Assembly (NCBI GenBank): GCA_019009955.1
Contig: CM032229.1
Span: 541,001 to 605,000, forward strand
DNA from: Riptortus pedestris
Taxonomy: Eukaryota; Arthropoda; Insecta; Hemiptera; Alydidae
Direction: 5' to 3'
Length of the DNA: 64,000 nt
Below, piece after piece: positions 62,951-64,000 of the stretch. A program made the position numbers and the translations under genes. The first letter of the stretch is position 1, and the number at the start of each line of letters is the position of its first letter. The notes below the pieces were generated by a model. It did not search any database and was not told the origin of the DNA. It saw only the letters and a program-made list of their open reading frames with translations.

Positions 62951-64000
62951 GTGTTATTGGCATAATCCCTGTGACAACGAACACACCTTCCCCTCTTCTG
63001 CCCCTTCCCCGCTAACCCCCCCCTTTTGTTTTCTTAATAACATTCCATCCATTTGTTCTAGTAACAAATTAATGTCATAATAAATCAATTTCGGGAGAAT
63101 CGGAGTTTGTTCTCTACATGTAAATTTTATCAGGGATTTTTTTCTGCTTTAGTTCAAATAACCAATTAGGGAACCATGAAGTAACCGGTGGAAAATTGCT
63201 GGAAACTTTAGAAGCAGTGGTACCAACCAGCCCAATATCCCTTGTGTTTGCTGTGGAGGGTTTTATATTCGAAACACGCAGCTCATTAGTTTAAATTTAA
63301 TAAAAAGATTCAAATAATATCAATTTACGGCCTCTGAGCTCTTATATCGGTCTCCATGTTATTTCATTTATTTCCCAACCCCCAAGGGCTATTATATGAT
63401 TTCCTTTAACATTCATCTATAGTTTATGCTGTATACGTATTAGGATTACAGCCTAATCCTACCAAATTGATTATATGCGAGAATCTTCGAGGTAAGTTGT
63501 GTACATAAATGGTAAAAATAACTGATAAGTGAGATTAATTACAGTTTGTAAAATATTATATTATGGAGGGCAAGGTCCAGTTTGGACTGAAAATGTGTGT
63601 AAAAAGACTTGCGATAAGAATATTTATTAAATACTTTAATTTATGGCCAATTTACAATTCAGTTTTATGTTTGATAGTTTCTGAGGATGTCTTCCAAGTT
63701 GGCTACAAAAGAAGCTCGTTCCAGGGGCTTATAATGTTCCATCATTCTTTCTAAAATGTTTTAAGGCTGTATATTTGATGCTCCATTGAGCTACATGCAC
63801 GCCTACCAACACATATATGGACAAACTCCTCAATCCTAATCGTCCGCTTAAAGTTTGAAACTCGTAACCAAGTGTCGACACTGTATTTAAGTCATTTTTA
63901 GAACGGAATGTACTCTCAGCAAATAATCGGTGCATGAATGAAAAAACGGATATTGTCCAAAAAAGGTATGTCTTTTAGAAAAATGGGAAGATTACTTATA
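62951..64000. other. No recognisable gene
   Basis: AT-rich DNA with a C-run near 63015-63025 and several short frames lacking support. Confidence 0.4.

Overview
This is a stretch of a large, repeat-rich animal genome, almost certainly an arthropod and most likely an insect. The evidence is GT-AG spliced genes with AATAAA polyadenylation signals, Jockey-type and RNase H-bearing LINEs, Ty3/gypsy, piggyBac and hAT elements, tRNA-derived SINEs, and very long CT, TA, CA and CAGR microsatellites. Nothing bacterial or phage-like is present. The species cannot be named from the sequence.

Two host genes stand out, and both encode secreted, low-complexity proteins. (1) 44992-50322 (+) encodes a cysteine-free protein of about 1666 residues. 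It has a signal peptide, a helical Lys-rich N-terminal domain, over 1100 residues of Gly-Ser/Gly-Thr repeat carrying periodic Tyr, a shorter Gly-Ser block in which Tyr is replaced by Trp plus alternating Glu and Arg, and an acidic tail. The plan is that of a silk, glue or egg-coat structural protein. The start is rebuilt from a tiny exon coding only Met-Lys, a 330-bp intron, and one giant exon. (2) 31773-31979 (-) encodes a small secreted peptide with acidic Ser-x-Glu clusters followed by His-rich DHQHG repeats. Its exon also begins in phase 0 inside the signal peptide. A third, weak candidate is a terminal exon at 24650-24780 (+).

The rest is mobile or tandem DNA. From left to right: a 57-bp minisatellite and a decayed Jockey-type LINE (185-4745), interrupted by a short 'M-element'; an LTR-like fragment (to 5281); CT/TA microsatellites; a 5'-truncated LINE on the minus strand with an exact target duplication (8294-10844), nested in an M-element; a second Jockey remnant whose coding sequence was amplified into a 33-bp minisatellite (11700-12500); a 1.05-kb piggyBac relic flanked by TTAA (14997-16048); an RNase H-LINE remnant (16660-17705); a hAT MITE (20151-20473); a 42-bp minisatellite (21590-22500); a 4.2-kb array of an 88-bp satellite (24971-29217); a solo LTR inside a SINE (29439-30310); a second piggyBac relic (30339-31454); a fold-back element (32567-32741); an internally deleted gypsy element with both LTRs (35734-38813); the silk-like gene; and a nest of a Jockey-type LINE (53805-57098) inside an RNase H LINE (to 58095), followed by further LINE and gypsy fragments.

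The most frequent dispersed repeat is the M-element, with about 17 copies. It has conserved ends, a 3' palindrome (TTTCCCTTAAGGGAAA followed by TCTGCTAAAA), and a microsatellite always at the same internal position. This resembles non-autonomous Helentron/DINE-1-like elements and explains most of the microsatellites in the window.
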